A stretch of DNA of 64,000 bases from Flavobacterium jejuense. GTDB lineage: Bacteria > Bacteroidota > Bacteroidia > Flavobacteriales > Flavobacteriaceae. Of this stretch, positions 9,337-17,544 are shown piece after piece (the stretch's first letter is position 1; the number at the start of each line of letters is the position of its first letter). The stretch covers positions 1-64,000 of the forward strand of contig NZ_VEVQ02000011.1 of the NCBI RefSeq assembly GCF_006491595.2, given 5' to 3'. The position numbers and the translations under genes were made by a program. The notes beneath the pieces were generated by a model, which searched no databases, was not told the origin of the DNA, and worked only from the letters and a program-made list of their open reading frames with translations.

Positions 9337-9828
9337 CTATTTTTCATAGCCTTCTAGTAAAGCATCCTCAATGGGTGCTTTAATTTTTATAACCTCATTT
9401 GAGGTATCATTGGGAATAGTCATCGATAACACATAGTGTTTTATTTTCCAAGTTTTGTTTTCTTTTACTAACACACCACTACCTCTACAAATTTTCATTT
9501 GTGTGTCTAACAATTCATCAAACCAAGCGGTTTTACCATCTTTTGAAAAGAAAATATGACGTTCTAAAGGAGTGAAGTTCCAAGCTTTACCTTTATCGAA
9601 ATAAGGTTTGGCAAAAGTGATAAAGGCTTTTTTATCCCAATTTTCTGTAGCATCAGTTCCAATGAAAATCGATTCTTCAGCCATGACGTTGAAATACCCA
9701 TCAAAGTTTGTAGTAGCAGCCGCTTTGTGCCAATTGTCTAACAAGATATTTATAGTTGCTGTTTCTTTATCAGTATTTTGAGCGAAGGCAAAAGTGGTCA
9801 AGCAAAATAGGAAGATGATTTTTTTCAT
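9337..9828 (-). CDS. Exported NTF2/SnoaL-like protein (DUF4440 type)
   Basis: The 163-residue protein has an N-terminal signal peptide (MKKIIFLFCLTTFAFAQ) and then a single alpha+beta-barrel domain of the NTF2/SnoaL superfamily. Family hallmarks are DNWHKAAATTNFDGYFNVM, ESIFIGTDATENW and a long C-terminal sheet strand region. Such exported members are common in Flavobacteria, but their substrate is unknown. It converges with the GH8 gene, with only five bases between the stop codons. Confidence 0.8.
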   Translation of the reverse strand: MKKIIFLFCLTTFAFAQNTDKETATINILLDNWHKAAATTNFDGYFNVMAEESIFIGTDATENWDKKAFITFAKPYFDKGKAWNFTPLERHIFFSKDGKTAWFDELLDTQMKICRGSGVLVKENKTWKIKHYVLSMTIPNDTSNEVIKIKAPIEDALLEGYEK

Positions 9829-9942
9829 GGTATTTATTTGTATAAAAATAACAAAAAGAATTGAGATGGATAAACTACTAAATAAGATAGAACTAATTTT
9901 TTTCTAAAAAGGAGTACATCCCTTAGAAACTATAAAACAACA

Positions 9943-9972
9943 CTCCCAAACACACGTATTGTGGTTTGGGAG
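9943..9972 (-). terminator. Terminator downstream of the chitinase gene
   Basis: CTCCCAAAC (9943-9951) and GTTTGGGAG (9964-9972) form a perfect 9-bp stem. On the minus strand it is followed by the T-rich TGTTGTTTTATAG. Confidence 0.6.
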
Positions 9973-10017
9973 GAGTTGCTTTAGAGAATAATCTTCGAAG
10001 ATTGCTAAAAACAATAC

Positions 10018-11253
10018 TTATTGCTTTACAATTTTTAAAACAGCTTGTTTCCCTTCTGAAGTTATTTTTGCAAAATAAATACCATCAGAAAACCCAGCTA
10101 AATTGATAGTGGTATGGATGGCATTAATAGGAGATAGTGTTTGAATTTGTTTTCCTAAAAGAGAATTGATTTCAATCGTATCAATAGTTGAAGAATCCTT
10201 CATGGCAATGGTAACCTTATCTTTTGTTGGATTTGGATATACCATAAAGACAGAGGCATCAAAACTAGGTGCGTTTAAAGTAGCATAAGTAGTCGCAATA
10301 GTGGTTAATAAGGAATACTGATCAAAAGAATCTTGAGCCACTTCCCAGATCATCATTCCTCCTAAACCTTCTGAATCAGCAAGCCCAACTTTAGCTGCAA
10401 TTGTAGGTCTTCCGTTGTAATATTCATTGTAATTATTAGGATCATTCCCTATTTGATCCACATCAGCATTTGCTGGATTAGCCGCTACAATTTCTCCAAA
10501 ACTTCTATCAGGACCAGTAGTAGTGGCGTTTATAAAAGAATGACTGTAGAAAGGAACACCTAAATTCAATTTGCTGGCAGCCACATGCGATTTCCAAAAA
10601 GTCACAGCACTTTGCGCTTGTGCGTAAGAACTGTGTTGACCTGGACTACCCGGTTGCCAAGGACCAGTATAATCATACGCCATGATATTAATAAAATCGA
10701 AAGCAGCTAAGGCTTGTGGAGTAATTACTGAAAATAAAGTACCACCAGGAAGAGCAGACGTCATGAGTTTGTTTTGCGCATCTAAAGCCGTTTTCAATTC
10801 TAATACAAAAGGACTATAATTAGTATTTGCTGCAAAATCCCATTCCAAATCCACATCAATTCCTGCAATGTTATTCGTAACTGTATAATCCACTAATTGC
10901 GTGATAAAAGCAGCACGAGAACTGCTACTAGCCAATACTGCGTTCCAATTGCCTACATTCACTACACCACCACCAATAGACAAAAGAATTTCAATGTTGG
11001 GGTTGCTAGTAGCAATCGCATTTTTTAAAGGCGTAATATCCGTTACTACTAGATTGCCACTAGCATCAGGATTACCAAAGGAATAATTTACGTGAGTCAG
11101 TTTTGTAAAATCGATTTGATTCACAGCATATAATCTGTAATCAGGGACATAACCTATTACACGTGGTGTGGTTTGCGCGTAAAAGAAAGTCGTAAGAAAA
11201 AAGAGTATCGCCATACTTCTTTTTTGAAAAAGGGTACAAGTAGTTGTTGTCAT
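10018..11253 (-). CDS. Secreted GH18 chitinase with T9SS sorting domain
   Basis: The protein (411 residues from the preferred start) is a glycoside hydrolase family 18 enzyme cleaving beta-1,4-linked N-acetylglucosamine polymers. It has a signal peptide (about 1-26), strand motifs RVIGYVPDYR and SIGGG, the catalytic segment GIDVDLEW with Glu137 as proton donor, and a C-terminal sorting domain with YPNPTKDKV and GIYFAKI. The first position of DxxDxDxE is alanine (Ala130), while Asp133, Asp135 and Glu137 remain. The frame can be extended to a TTG at 11277, but a promoter -7 box overlaps that codon, so the ATG at 11253 is the start. It probably acts outside the cell in chitin use. Confidence 0.93.
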   Translation of the reverse strand: MTTTTCTLFQKRSMAILFFLTTFFYAQTTPRVIGYVPDYRLYAVNQIDFTKLTHVNYSFGNPDASGNLVVTDITPLKNAIATSNPNIEILLSIGGGVVNVGNWNAVLASSSSRAAFITQLVDYTVTNNIAGIDVDLEWDFAANTNYSPFVLELKTALDAQNKLMTSALPGGTLFSVITPQALAAFDFINIMAYDYTGPWQPGSPGQHSSYAQAQSAVTFWKSHVAASKLNLGVPFYSHSFINATTTGPDRSFGEIVAANPANADVDQIGNDPNNYNEYYNGRPTIAAKVGLADSEGLGGMMIWEVAQDSFDQYSLLTTIATTYATLNAPSFDASVFMVYPNPTKDKVTIAMKDSSTIDTIEINSLLGKQIQTLSPINAIHTTINLAGFSDGIYFAKITSEGKQAVLKIVKQ

Positions 11254-11274
11254 GTTTGAATTTGTTTGTTTATT

Positions 11275-11282
11275 CAAACATA
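11275..11282 (-). promoter_or_regulatory. -7 box of the chitinase gene
   Basis: CAAACATA reads TATGTTTG on the minus strand and matches TAnnTTTG perfectly. It lies 22 bases before the ATG at 11253, giving a leader of about 17 bases. It rules out the upstream TTG as the start codon. Confidence 0.6.
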
Positions 11283-11443
11283 AAAAGAATGAGGGTATTA
11301 AAAAAATAATTTAAACAAACGGTAATTAATGACAAACGAACGACATTTTTTTTGGAATTAAAAGAGAATTGGACATAGTAAGCTGAGGTAGTTTACACAA
11401 TCTAATGACTACTCCCTACCGTTTTTTGAACAGTCTGCTACGC

Positions 11444-11577
11444 GAACTAGTTTCTTAATACATAGAACTAGTTATTCGATACACAGAACTAGTTTCTTAA
11501 TGCATAGAACTAGTTTCTTAATACACAGAACTAGTTTATTGATACATAGAACTAGTTTCTTAATGCACAGAACTAGT
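11444..11577. repeat. Array of 21-bp tandem repeats with ACTAGT core
   Basis: Six full units begin at 11444, 11465, 11486, 11507, 11528 and 11549, and a partial GAACTAGT starts at 11570. The consensus is GAACTAGTTTCTTAATrCAyA. The palindrome ACTAGT recurs every 21 bp, two helical turns. The 480-bp gap that holds it (11254-11733) lies between the divergent chitinase and 115-residue protein genes and has no convincing ORF. The array may be a cluster of binding sites or a simple variable-number repeat. Confidence 0.85.
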
Positions 11578-11662
11578 AATTAAGTTATGAGAATTAAAAA
11601 TTTAATTACACGGTTATTTTAGTTAAATTATTGATAAAAAACACAACATCTTGTTAATATAC

Positions 11663-11670
11663 TATTTTTG
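11663..11670 (+). promoter_or_regulatory. -7 box for the 115-residue protein gene
   Basis: TATTTTTG fits TAnnTTTG and lies 63 bases before the ATG at 11734. Confidence 0.45.
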
Positions 11671-11733
11671 GCATACCAATTGAATTGCTTTCTTTAAATA
11701 AATAATAATTGTATAATCTAAAAATCAAAAGCT

Positions 11734-12081
11734 ATGGCTAGGAAAAAATTAGTTAGAGTTAGAGACCTTGAGAAGGCCACTACTCGTTTGTCGGCAGTGA
11801 AAAGTATAGACCCTGCATTGGATTTAGCAAATGGCATTACCATTCCAAATTATGAAGTCGAAATTAAAGCTTTGGCAAAAAAAGTAGAGCTGTACAACAC
11901 CACATTGAGTACCATAGATGATTTGTACAATGACTGTATTGCTCAAATAGCCGTTTTAAAAGACTGGAACGAAAGAGTATTAACAGGAGTAGCCACGAAG
12001 TTCGGAAAAGACAGTTCGCAGTATGAAATGGCAGGAGGAAAAAGAAAAAGTGAACGTAAAAAACCGACTCCTAAAAAGTAA
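11734..12081 (+). CDS. Small basic coiled-coil protein of unknown function
   Basis: The 115-residue protein is basic at both ends (ARKKLVRVRDLEK at the start, KRKSERKKPTPKK at the end), with a central helical heptad-like stretch (EIKALAKKVELYNTTLSTID). The C-terminal part VATKFGKDSSQYEMAGG followed by basic residues is recalled as a recurring feature of short Bacteroidota and cyanobacterial proteins without assigned function. No signal peptide is present. The charge suggests nucleic-acid binding, but this is inference. It has its own terminator, so it is a single-gene unit. Confidence 0.75.
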   Translation: MARKKLVRVRDLEKATTRLSAVKSIDPALDLANGITIPNYEVEIKALAKKVELYNTTLSTIDDLYNDCIAQIAVLKDWNERVLTGVATKFGKDSSQYEMAGGKRKSERKKPTPKK

Positions 12082-12103
12082 AAAAAATGTGTAATTCTAA
12101 TTG

Positions 12104-12137
12104 AAAACCATCAGGTGTGAGCTTGGTGGTTTTTTTG
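12104..12137. terminator. Terminator between convergent genes
   Basis: AAAACCATCA and TGGTGGTTTT form a stem around GGTGTGAGCT and are followed by T residues on the plus strand. It ends the 115-residue protein gene and lies next to the last gene of the defence operon on the other strand. Confidence 0.7.
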
Positions 12138-12142
12138 TGGTT

Positions 12143-12913
12143 TTATTTTAAAAAAACAGTATCTAGATGATATTCTAAAAAATCTTTTCTTGGGAGGTAT
12201 TTTAGAGGTTCAGTTATTTTAAGTTTTTCAATAGGTGCAAAGTGAGTTTGAAAGAAATCAGAATTATTTTTCTTTTTTAGAGAGCTAGATAAAATAACTT
12301 CATAGTTTTGGTTGATGCCAATTATTCCTTTATCAAAAGCTTTATCATAAAGTGCAGAAAGACAAATGCCATTTTCAGGATTTAAACGATGCTCCTCGTT
12401 TTTTGACCAAGGCATAATGTGACTGGCTAATAATAATTCAGGCATATCAATACCAGTTATAGCACATTTTGTACCATAATTTGCTAAAACCATTTGTCTG
12501 AAAACTGATTGGTTTACTCTTGTTTTAACGGCTCTAATTTTTGTTTCTCCTTTGATGTCTTTTAGGTCAAAAAGGAGTTCGTGGTATTTGTTTTCTATGG
12601 TAGAATTTTCTTTTTCTGCGAGAATTTGTTCACTTAAAAAAAGTAATTCTTCTTGATTGTGGAAGAATTCGTCCCAAATGGGTTGGACTTGTTTTCTGCC
12701 ATTTGGTAAGCCTCCAACACCTCTTTTTTGGTGAAATGGATCTATACTAGCAAAATTGCCTAATCGCATTACAATTGAAGCTGGAGTTCTAACAATCAAA
12801 TGAGCCAATTCAATGACCTTTTGATTACGGGAGTGTGTTTTTCCAAACTCTATTTTTAAATAAAGGTTGAAAGCTAAAATTAGTTCTTCTCGTGTCCAGA
12901 GGTTTTTAGGCAT
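12143..12913 (-). CDS. HNH endonuclease, probable restriction enzyme
   Basis: The 256-residue protein has an N-terminal domain with TREELILAFNLYLKIEFG and a central RTPASIVMRLGNFASIDP, as in a widespread restriction-associated family. An HNH domain follows, with CAITGIDMPELLLASHIMPW and RLNPENGICLSALYDKAFD. These supply the two histidine/asparagine positions typical of a beta-beta-alpha-metal nuclease. It is the last gene of the operon, and its ATG overlaps the end of the caspase-like gene by 8 bp. As partner to the upstream C5 methyltransferase it is the likely DNA-cleaving enzyme. Recognition sequence is unknown. Confidence 0.85.
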   Translation of the reverse strand: MPKNLWTREELILAFNLYLKIEFGKTHSRNQKVIELAHLIVRTPASIVMRLGNFASIDPFHQKRGVGGLPNGRKQVQPIWDEFFHNQEELLFLSEQILAEKENSTIENKYHELLFDLKDIKGETKIRAVKTRVNQSVFRQMVLANYGTKCAITGIDMPELLLASHIMPWSKNEEHRLNPENGICLSALYDKAFDKGIIGINQNYEVILSSSLKKKNNSDFFQTHFAPIEKLKITEPLKYLPRKDFLEYHLDTVFLK

Positions 12914-13520
12914 TATTTATTAAATCATTTATAGTAATGTTTTTACCTATTTTTATTAAAGAATCTTTGTTAGATCTTAAATGTGAGGCAGAAAAAAAAT
13001 CAACTTTATATAGTTCGTCAACTTTTTCCTCATAAGTTTTTTTCATTTGTATTAAAATAGCATCAGTATTTATTCCTTCAATAAACAAAAAAAGTCCAAA
13101 ATTTGCACAAAACTGAAATTGATTATGACCAATAATGCTATAAATAGTGTTATTGTAACCAAAAAAGCATATGCAATTATTTTTAATAAGTTCAGGTCCT
13201 AGTTTTAGTCCACTGCTACAAGAAAAAGTATAAAAAAAAGTGTTTGAAAAGTTTGTTATGTTTAAATCAGGGGAAATGAAAATTTCTGAATTAATATTAC
13301 CTAGGCAAGATTCATTTCCGTGACAATAGGGAACAAAAATAAAACTTTTCAAGTCTTTTGTAGATAAATTTATTGTTTCAGAGTTTATTTCATGACTAGT
13401 AAGTATTGTTAACCTATGTTGCTTATTGCTAAAATAATTATTAATATCTTCAAGACATGCATTCATGAATTGACCACCATTTGGATTAAGGTTGTCGAAA
13501 GTTAAAATAACATCAATCAT
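12906..13520 (-). CDS. Small caspase/CHAT-like protein, putative effector protease
   Basis: The 204-residue protein has no clear full-length family match that I recognise. It shows the pattern of a caspase-fold cysteine peptidase: a hydrophobic strand ending in a histidine (FIFVPYCHGNES, His67), then a hydrophobic strand ending in a cysteine (FFYTFSCSSGLKLG, Cys101). SCSSG resembles the ACxSG catalytic segment of CHAT domains. The domain is nearly free-standing, without a separate sensor region. Its ends overlap the receiver gene (8 bp) and the HNH gene (8 bp), so they are translated together. The inference is a protease controlled by the phosphorelay; assignment rests on motif spacing only. 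Confidence 0.5.
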   Translation of the reverse strand: MIDVILTFDNLNPNGGQFMNACLEDINNYFSNKQHRLTILTSHEINSETINLSTKDLKSFIFVPYCHGNESCLGNINSEIFISPDLNITNFSNTFFYTFSCSSGLKLGPELIKNNCICFFGYNNTIYSIIGHNQFQFCANFGLFLFIEGINTDAILIQMKKTYEEKVDELYKVDFFSASHLRSNKDSLIKIGKNITINDLINNA

Positions 13521-14121
13521 TTAGTCGTTCTTTATTATTTAACAATAATTCGATGGTCAATTCATTTAGTTTTCTTGCAAACGATTTACCTAATTCAGTT
13601 TGATTTCTTATTTCAAATAGAATTTCATTCAAAGACAATGAAATCCCATTGGAAGTAAAAAAGAATGGTTTATCTTTATCTTCAGGCTTTTCAATAATCC
13701 AATCTTCGATTGCATTGTCTAAGCTGTTTTTGTAAAATAATTCGGCTTTAAAAACAATTTTTAATAATTCTTCTGAAGTGGCCATTTTATTAACTATTCC
13801 AAATGCGTGATTATTAATTAAATCTCTGTAAGTTTCATTCTCTATTTTACTAATCCCTGTAAAGAAAATTATTGGTACCAGTTTAGTTATATTAGTTATC
13901 TCATCAAAAACTTGATCACCTTTTTTTTCATTGACACTAAATTCATAATCTAAAATGATAATAATGTTTTTTCCTAGATTGTTTAAAACATAATCAATCC
14001 CTTCTTGGGAATTATTAATGAACTTAATATTGTCTTCACCATATTTATCCATAAGAGACCAAACCAATGGATCTTCCTTTAGTTTTAAATCATCATCTAT
14101 TATAACAATTTCTATTTTCAT
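13513..14121 (-). CDS. Response regulator receiver protein
   Basis: The 202-residue protein contains a complete receiver domain in its first 120 residues. It has the acidic pocket IIDDD (Asp9-11), phosphoacceptor Asp58 in IIILDYEFS, Thr88 in IIFFTG and Lys112 in GIVNKM. The remaining 80 residues are helical and show no known DNA-binding or enzymatic output domain. A role in contacting another protein, rather than transcription control, is therefore more likely. It lies six bases after the dual-GHKL gene, its likely phosphodonor, and overlaps the caspase-like gene. Confidence 0.85.
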   Translation of the reverse strand: MKIEIVIIDDDLKLKEDPLVWSLMDKYGEDNIKFINNSQEGIDYVLNNLGKNIIIILDYEFSVNEKKGDQVFDEITNITKLVPIIFFTGISKIENETYRDLINNHAFGIVNKMATSEELLKIVFKAELFYKNSLDNAIEDWIIEKPEDKDKPFFFTSNGISLSLNEILFEIRNQTELGKSFARKLNELTIELLLNNKERLND

Positions 14122-14127
14122 GAATAT

Positions 14128-16251
14128 TTATTTATTAAAAGGTAAATTGATTTTGAATGTAGCTCCCGACGGTTTTAATTCATTTTCTATTACCTCGATT
14201 GTTCCTCGCATGGATTCAATTCTTGTTTTAACAGTATATAATCCCATTCCAGCACCTCCATCTTCGGCTGTTTTAGTAAAAAAAATATCGAAAATTCTGT
14301 ATTTATCTTCTTCTTCAATTCCAATTCCATTATCGGAAAAGAAGATTGTTAACTCTTCATTTGAAACATTACTACTACATTTAATAATTTTGTCTTTAGT
14401 ATTTTTCAATGCCTTAATAGAATTGGAAATTAAATTATCAAAAATATCTTCAATAGCTTTACGATTATAATTAATTATTAAATCTTTATCAATTTCGATT
14501 ATGGTTTTAATGTTTTCTTTTCTAAATCGGTCGTTATATATATCTAAAAAAAGATGATTCAATATTTCTTTAATGTTTATGTCTTCAAGATCAGTATCTG
14601 ATTTAGCATATTTCAACATGAATTCAACACCATGTCTGAGATTTAAAAATTCCTTATAAATCCTTTCAGAAATAATTGAAAACCTTTCATTATATGAATT
14701 ACTAGTTTTGTAGTTTTTGGAAAAATATTCTGCATCTCTTATAACATGTCCAATACTGTGTTGTGTCATGTGAGAGAACATTGCTGCATAACTTTGTAAA
14801 GAAACTAGACTAAAAAAAAGATTTTCAGTTTGTTTAGATTCTTCTTCGAGTTTTATGTAATCATTTAAACTTTTATTTACTGCTCCTTGAAGTTTTCCTA
14901 AGTTTTTTTCAATATTGGTTAATACTACACTTACTTCTTGACTTGTAGTCCCTTTTACTGAAGCTATATCTTCTTTTAAATCACTGATTGTTTCTTTTAC
15001 ACCTTTTAATCCTGATTGTGTTTTTTTACGAGATGTTACTTTACCAACTTTTAAAAATTTTTCAAGTTGAATAAGTTGCTCAATAATAAATTTTTTTAAC
15101 TGATCCCAAGATTCATTATCAACAAACCCTTGTCTGTTTGTAGATTCTATAATGTTTGGATTATCTATTTCAGTAATTTCAACAAATCCCAATAAATCTC
15201 GGGTACTAACTTTGTCAAAAAAACCTGAATATCTTCTTTTGTCAATGCCTAAAATATCTTTCTGCTCATCTTGATGTTCAATGTATTCTGCAAATGGAGT
15301 AGTAATAACACCATCTCTATATATTTTTATTCCTTCAATTTCTGTTTCAAAATGTTTTTTATATTTTTCTTTTGCAGATTTATTAAAATAATATAAAGTA
15401 AATTTTACAGGTCCAGCTTTACCAATTTTAGTGTCAATTATTTTTAAATTATTCTCAATACATTGAACAATTTGTTGAGTGTTATTTTCCTTGTTAAAAT
15501 TTAACTCAATTTTTAGAGTTGCAAAATCAATTAATTGAGGAACAACAATTCTATTCAAATATTTGTCATATTGACTTATAATAGTTATTCTGAAAGGAAA
15601 CTTAATATCATTATTGTTTGGTGAAATTAATTTTGACAATTCTTTATATGCTCTGGAAATATCCGTTTCTGTCCATACGTTCTCTATTTCAGAGATTTCT
15701 AAAATTGTACCTTGTATTTTCCCATTTGAATCTTCTAGCCAATATTTATTTTCTATGTCAGTAAAAAAATCTTTTTGATCTTCTATATCTAATTTTAATT
15801 GATTATTCTCAATTTTTGAATAGCTAACCCAATCGGTTTCTAAACAATGCATTTGGTTAAAGTTTTTTTTCTTTGTTTTCAAAACAAGTTTAGCTCCAAG
15901 TTTATCAACTGCAAATCTTCCAACTCCTTTTTTACCTGAAACAGCTCTGTTATATGGAGGAGGAGATGTTTTACTTCTCCTTTTATTACTTGTCCCAATC
16001 ACCATCCATTTGTTTTTAATATCAGAATAATCCATACCTAACCCATCATCAGAAATAATAATTTTAGATTTGTTTGAAACTGGATTTATATCAATGAATT
16101 CAACCGTTACAGAATTTGAATTAGAATCATAAGCATTTTTCACTAATTCAAATAATGCAGTAATTCGGTCAGTAATTAATTCTCTACCTAAAAGTCTATA
16201 AGCACTGACGTCAAAATTGAATTTTAAGTAATTATTGCCTTTTTTTGACAT
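14128..16251 (-). CDS. Dual-GHKL ATPase: Hsp90/MORC-like domain plus histidine kinase-like domain
   Basis: The 707-residue protein has two ATP-binding domains of the GHKL superfamily. The N-terminal one is of the Hsp90/MORC kind: ELVKNAYDS (Asn39), SDDGLGM (68-73) and GKKGVGRFA (106-114). The C-terminal one is of the histidine kinase kind: N box NLISNSIKAL (about 606), SDNGIG (639-644) and GAGMGL (about 667). Before it is a helical region with histidines (HMTQHSIGH, about 490-500) in the place of a dimerisation/phosphotransfer domain. No membrane segment is present, so it senses an intracellular signal. It overlaps the methyltransferase gene by 20 bp. Related proteins are found next to restriction-modification genes. 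Confidence 0.85.
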   Translation of the reverse strand: MSKKGNNYLKFNFDVSAYRLLGRELITDRITALFELVKNAYDSNSNSVTVEFIDINPVSNKSKIIISDDGLGMDYSDIKNKWMVIGTSNKRRSKTSPPPYNRAVSGKKGVGRFAVDKLGAKLVLKTKKKNFNQMHCLETDWVSYSKIENNQLKLDIEDQKDFFTDIENKYWLEDSNGKIQGTILEISEIENVWTETDISRAYKELSKLISPNNNDIKFPFRITIISQYDKYLNRIVVPQLIDFATLKIELNFNKENNTQQIVQCIENNLKIIDTKIGKAGPVKFTLYYFNKSAKEKYKKHFETEIEGIKIYRDGVITTPFAEYIEHQDEQKDILGIDKRRYSGFFDKVSTRDLLGFVEITEIDNPNIIESTNRQGFVDNESWDQLKKFIIEQLIQLEKFLKVGKVTSRKKTQSGLKGVKETISDLKEDIASVKGTTSQEVSVVLTNIEKNLGKLQGAVNKSLNDYIKLEEESKQTENLFFSLVSLQSYAAMFSHMTQHSIGHVIRDAEYFSKNYKTSNSYNERFSIISERIYKEFLNLRHGVEFMLKYAKSDTDLEDINIKEILNHLFLDIYNDRFRKENIKTIIEIDKDLIINYNRKAIEDIFDNLISNSIKALKNTKDKIIKCSSNVSNEELTIFFSDNGIGIEEEDKYRIFDIFFTKTAEDGGAGMGLYTVKTRIESMRGTIEVIENELKPSGATFKINLPFNK

Positions 16252-17317
16252 TATTAGTTAGTTTTATTATTTGTTCAAAAATTGCTTTTGCAAGAAGTGG
16301 AGGTACTGCATTTCCTATTTGTTGTTGTTGAAATGATAAGTTTCCTTTAAAAATAAAATCGTCAGGAAAACTTTGAATTCTAGCGGCTTCTCTTACGGAG
16401 AGACCTCTGTTTTCGAATGGATGAATTAGCATGTTCTTTCTATAATTTGCAATCACTACAGAAGGACTATCTGGATCTAATCTTTTATAGATTCCACTGT
16501 GACAATTATTAGTATCTGTATAATTTGTCATCAATTCTTTAGGTATGGCTTTCCAGTTTTCACCAGGTTTAATATGCTTATATCTTTCAATAACATAGTC
16601 CCTATTTTTTGACACATAATTTTGACTAACTTTTTTGGATTTACCACGCATTAACTTAGCATAAGAATTTGGATTTAAATTCTTATATTCTAAAAAGTCA
16701 AAAGAATCTCCATTATTTAATTGAGGTAAATCTTCTAATGCATCTTTAACTGTTACAATTTTTTTATGTTTTTTAGGAAATTCAAATTCAATATTTAATC
16801 TATTTCCAATCATAAAAAATCTATTTCTATTCTGAGGCACACCATAATCAGATGCTGTCAATACATTCCATTTGGTTTTATAGCCAAGTTTTTCAAACTC
16901 TTCTTTTAATCTTTCTATAACAGTTCCATTGTCAAAAGACTTTATGCCTTCTACATTTTCAAAAACAAACCATTCAGGTGTTAATTCTTTTACTTGTCTA
17001 ATATATTCCCAAAATAAAGAATTATTTTTGTTTTCTGAATTTCTTGTTTTTGTATTAGATGTAGAAAATCCTTGACAAGGAGGGCCTCCAAATAATAAAA
17101 ATGGGTTTTTATATTTTTTATCAAAAGTAACTTTTCTTATATCCTCAGTGATAATTTCAGATTTTGGATGATTAACTTTAAAAGTTTCAGCAGCATATTT
17201 GTCATATTCCACAGCTACAACCACTTCAATATTTGCCATTGATGCACCAATACTCATTCCTCCAGCACCACTGAAAATATCTATTGCTTTATAGGTTTTC
17301 TTTTTATTAGATTTCAT
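16232..17317 (-). CDS. DNA (cytosine-5) methyltransferase
   Basis: The 361-residue enzyme methylates cytosine in DNA using S-adenosylmethionine. All main motifs are present in order: DIFSGAGGMSIGA (motif I, about 13-25), GGPPCQGFS with nucleophile Cys81 (IV), FENV (VI, 119-122), QNRNRFFMIG (VIII, about 162) and QQIGNAVPPLLAKAI (X, near the end). The region between VIII and X holds the target recognition domain. It would protect host DNA from the HNH enzyme of the same operon. It overlaps the regulator gene by 11 bp and the dual-GHKL gene by 20 bp. Confidence 0.96.
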   Translation of the reverse strand: MKSNKKKTYKAIDIFSGAGGMSIGASMANIEVVVAVEYDKYAAETFKVNHPKSEIITEDIRKVTFDKKYKNPFLLFGGPPCQGFSTSNTKTRNSENKNNSLFWEYIRQVKELTPEWFVFENVEGIKSFDNGTVIERLKEEFEKLGYKTKWNVLTASDYGVPQNRNRFFMIGNRLNIEFEFPKKHKKIVTVKDALEDLPQLNNGDSFDFLEYKNLNPNSYAKLMRGKSKKVSQNYVSKNRDYVIERYKHIKPGENWKAIPKELMTNYTDTNNCHSGIYKRLDPDSPSVVIANYRKNMLIHPFENRGLSVREAARIQSFPDDFIFKGNLSFQQQQIGNAVPPLLAKAIFEQIIKLTNNVKKRQ

Positions 17318-17528
17318 TATTAAAGAAAAAACTTATTGGTTTTTTATAAAAATTTGCTAAAATGAATAATTGAGAAGCACTTATTTTTTTTATTCCATTT
17401 TCAATTTTTGATAAAGTACTTTGTTTAATTATTCCGTTTTCTTCTACTTTTTTTTGGGTTAAAAGCATCTCTTCTCTCGCTTTTACTAACTGATGCGATA
17501 TAAATTGATTGATTTTTTTTTCGTTCAT
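17307..17528 (-). CDS. XRE-family transcriptional regulator, controller-like
   Basis: The 73-residue protein is almost entirely one helix-turn-helix domain of the XRE/Cro type (LVKAREEMLLTQKKVEE, then KQSTLSKIENGIKKIS). Its size and place as first gene match controller proteins of type II restriction-modification systems, which delay restriction until DNA is methylated. Two 17-bp palindromes of the same pattern lie 17-70 bp upstream and are likely its operators. Confidence 0.85.
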   Translation of the reverse strand: MNEKKINQFISHQLVKAREEMLLTQKKVEENGIIKQSTLSKIENGIKKISASQLFILANFYKKPISFFFNNEI

Positions 17529-17544
17529 AGAGAAATATGTTTAA

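Noticed and set aside
11444..11577. Possible CRISPR array
   Set aside because: The 21-bp units are directly contiguous, with no unique spacers and no cas genes nearby.
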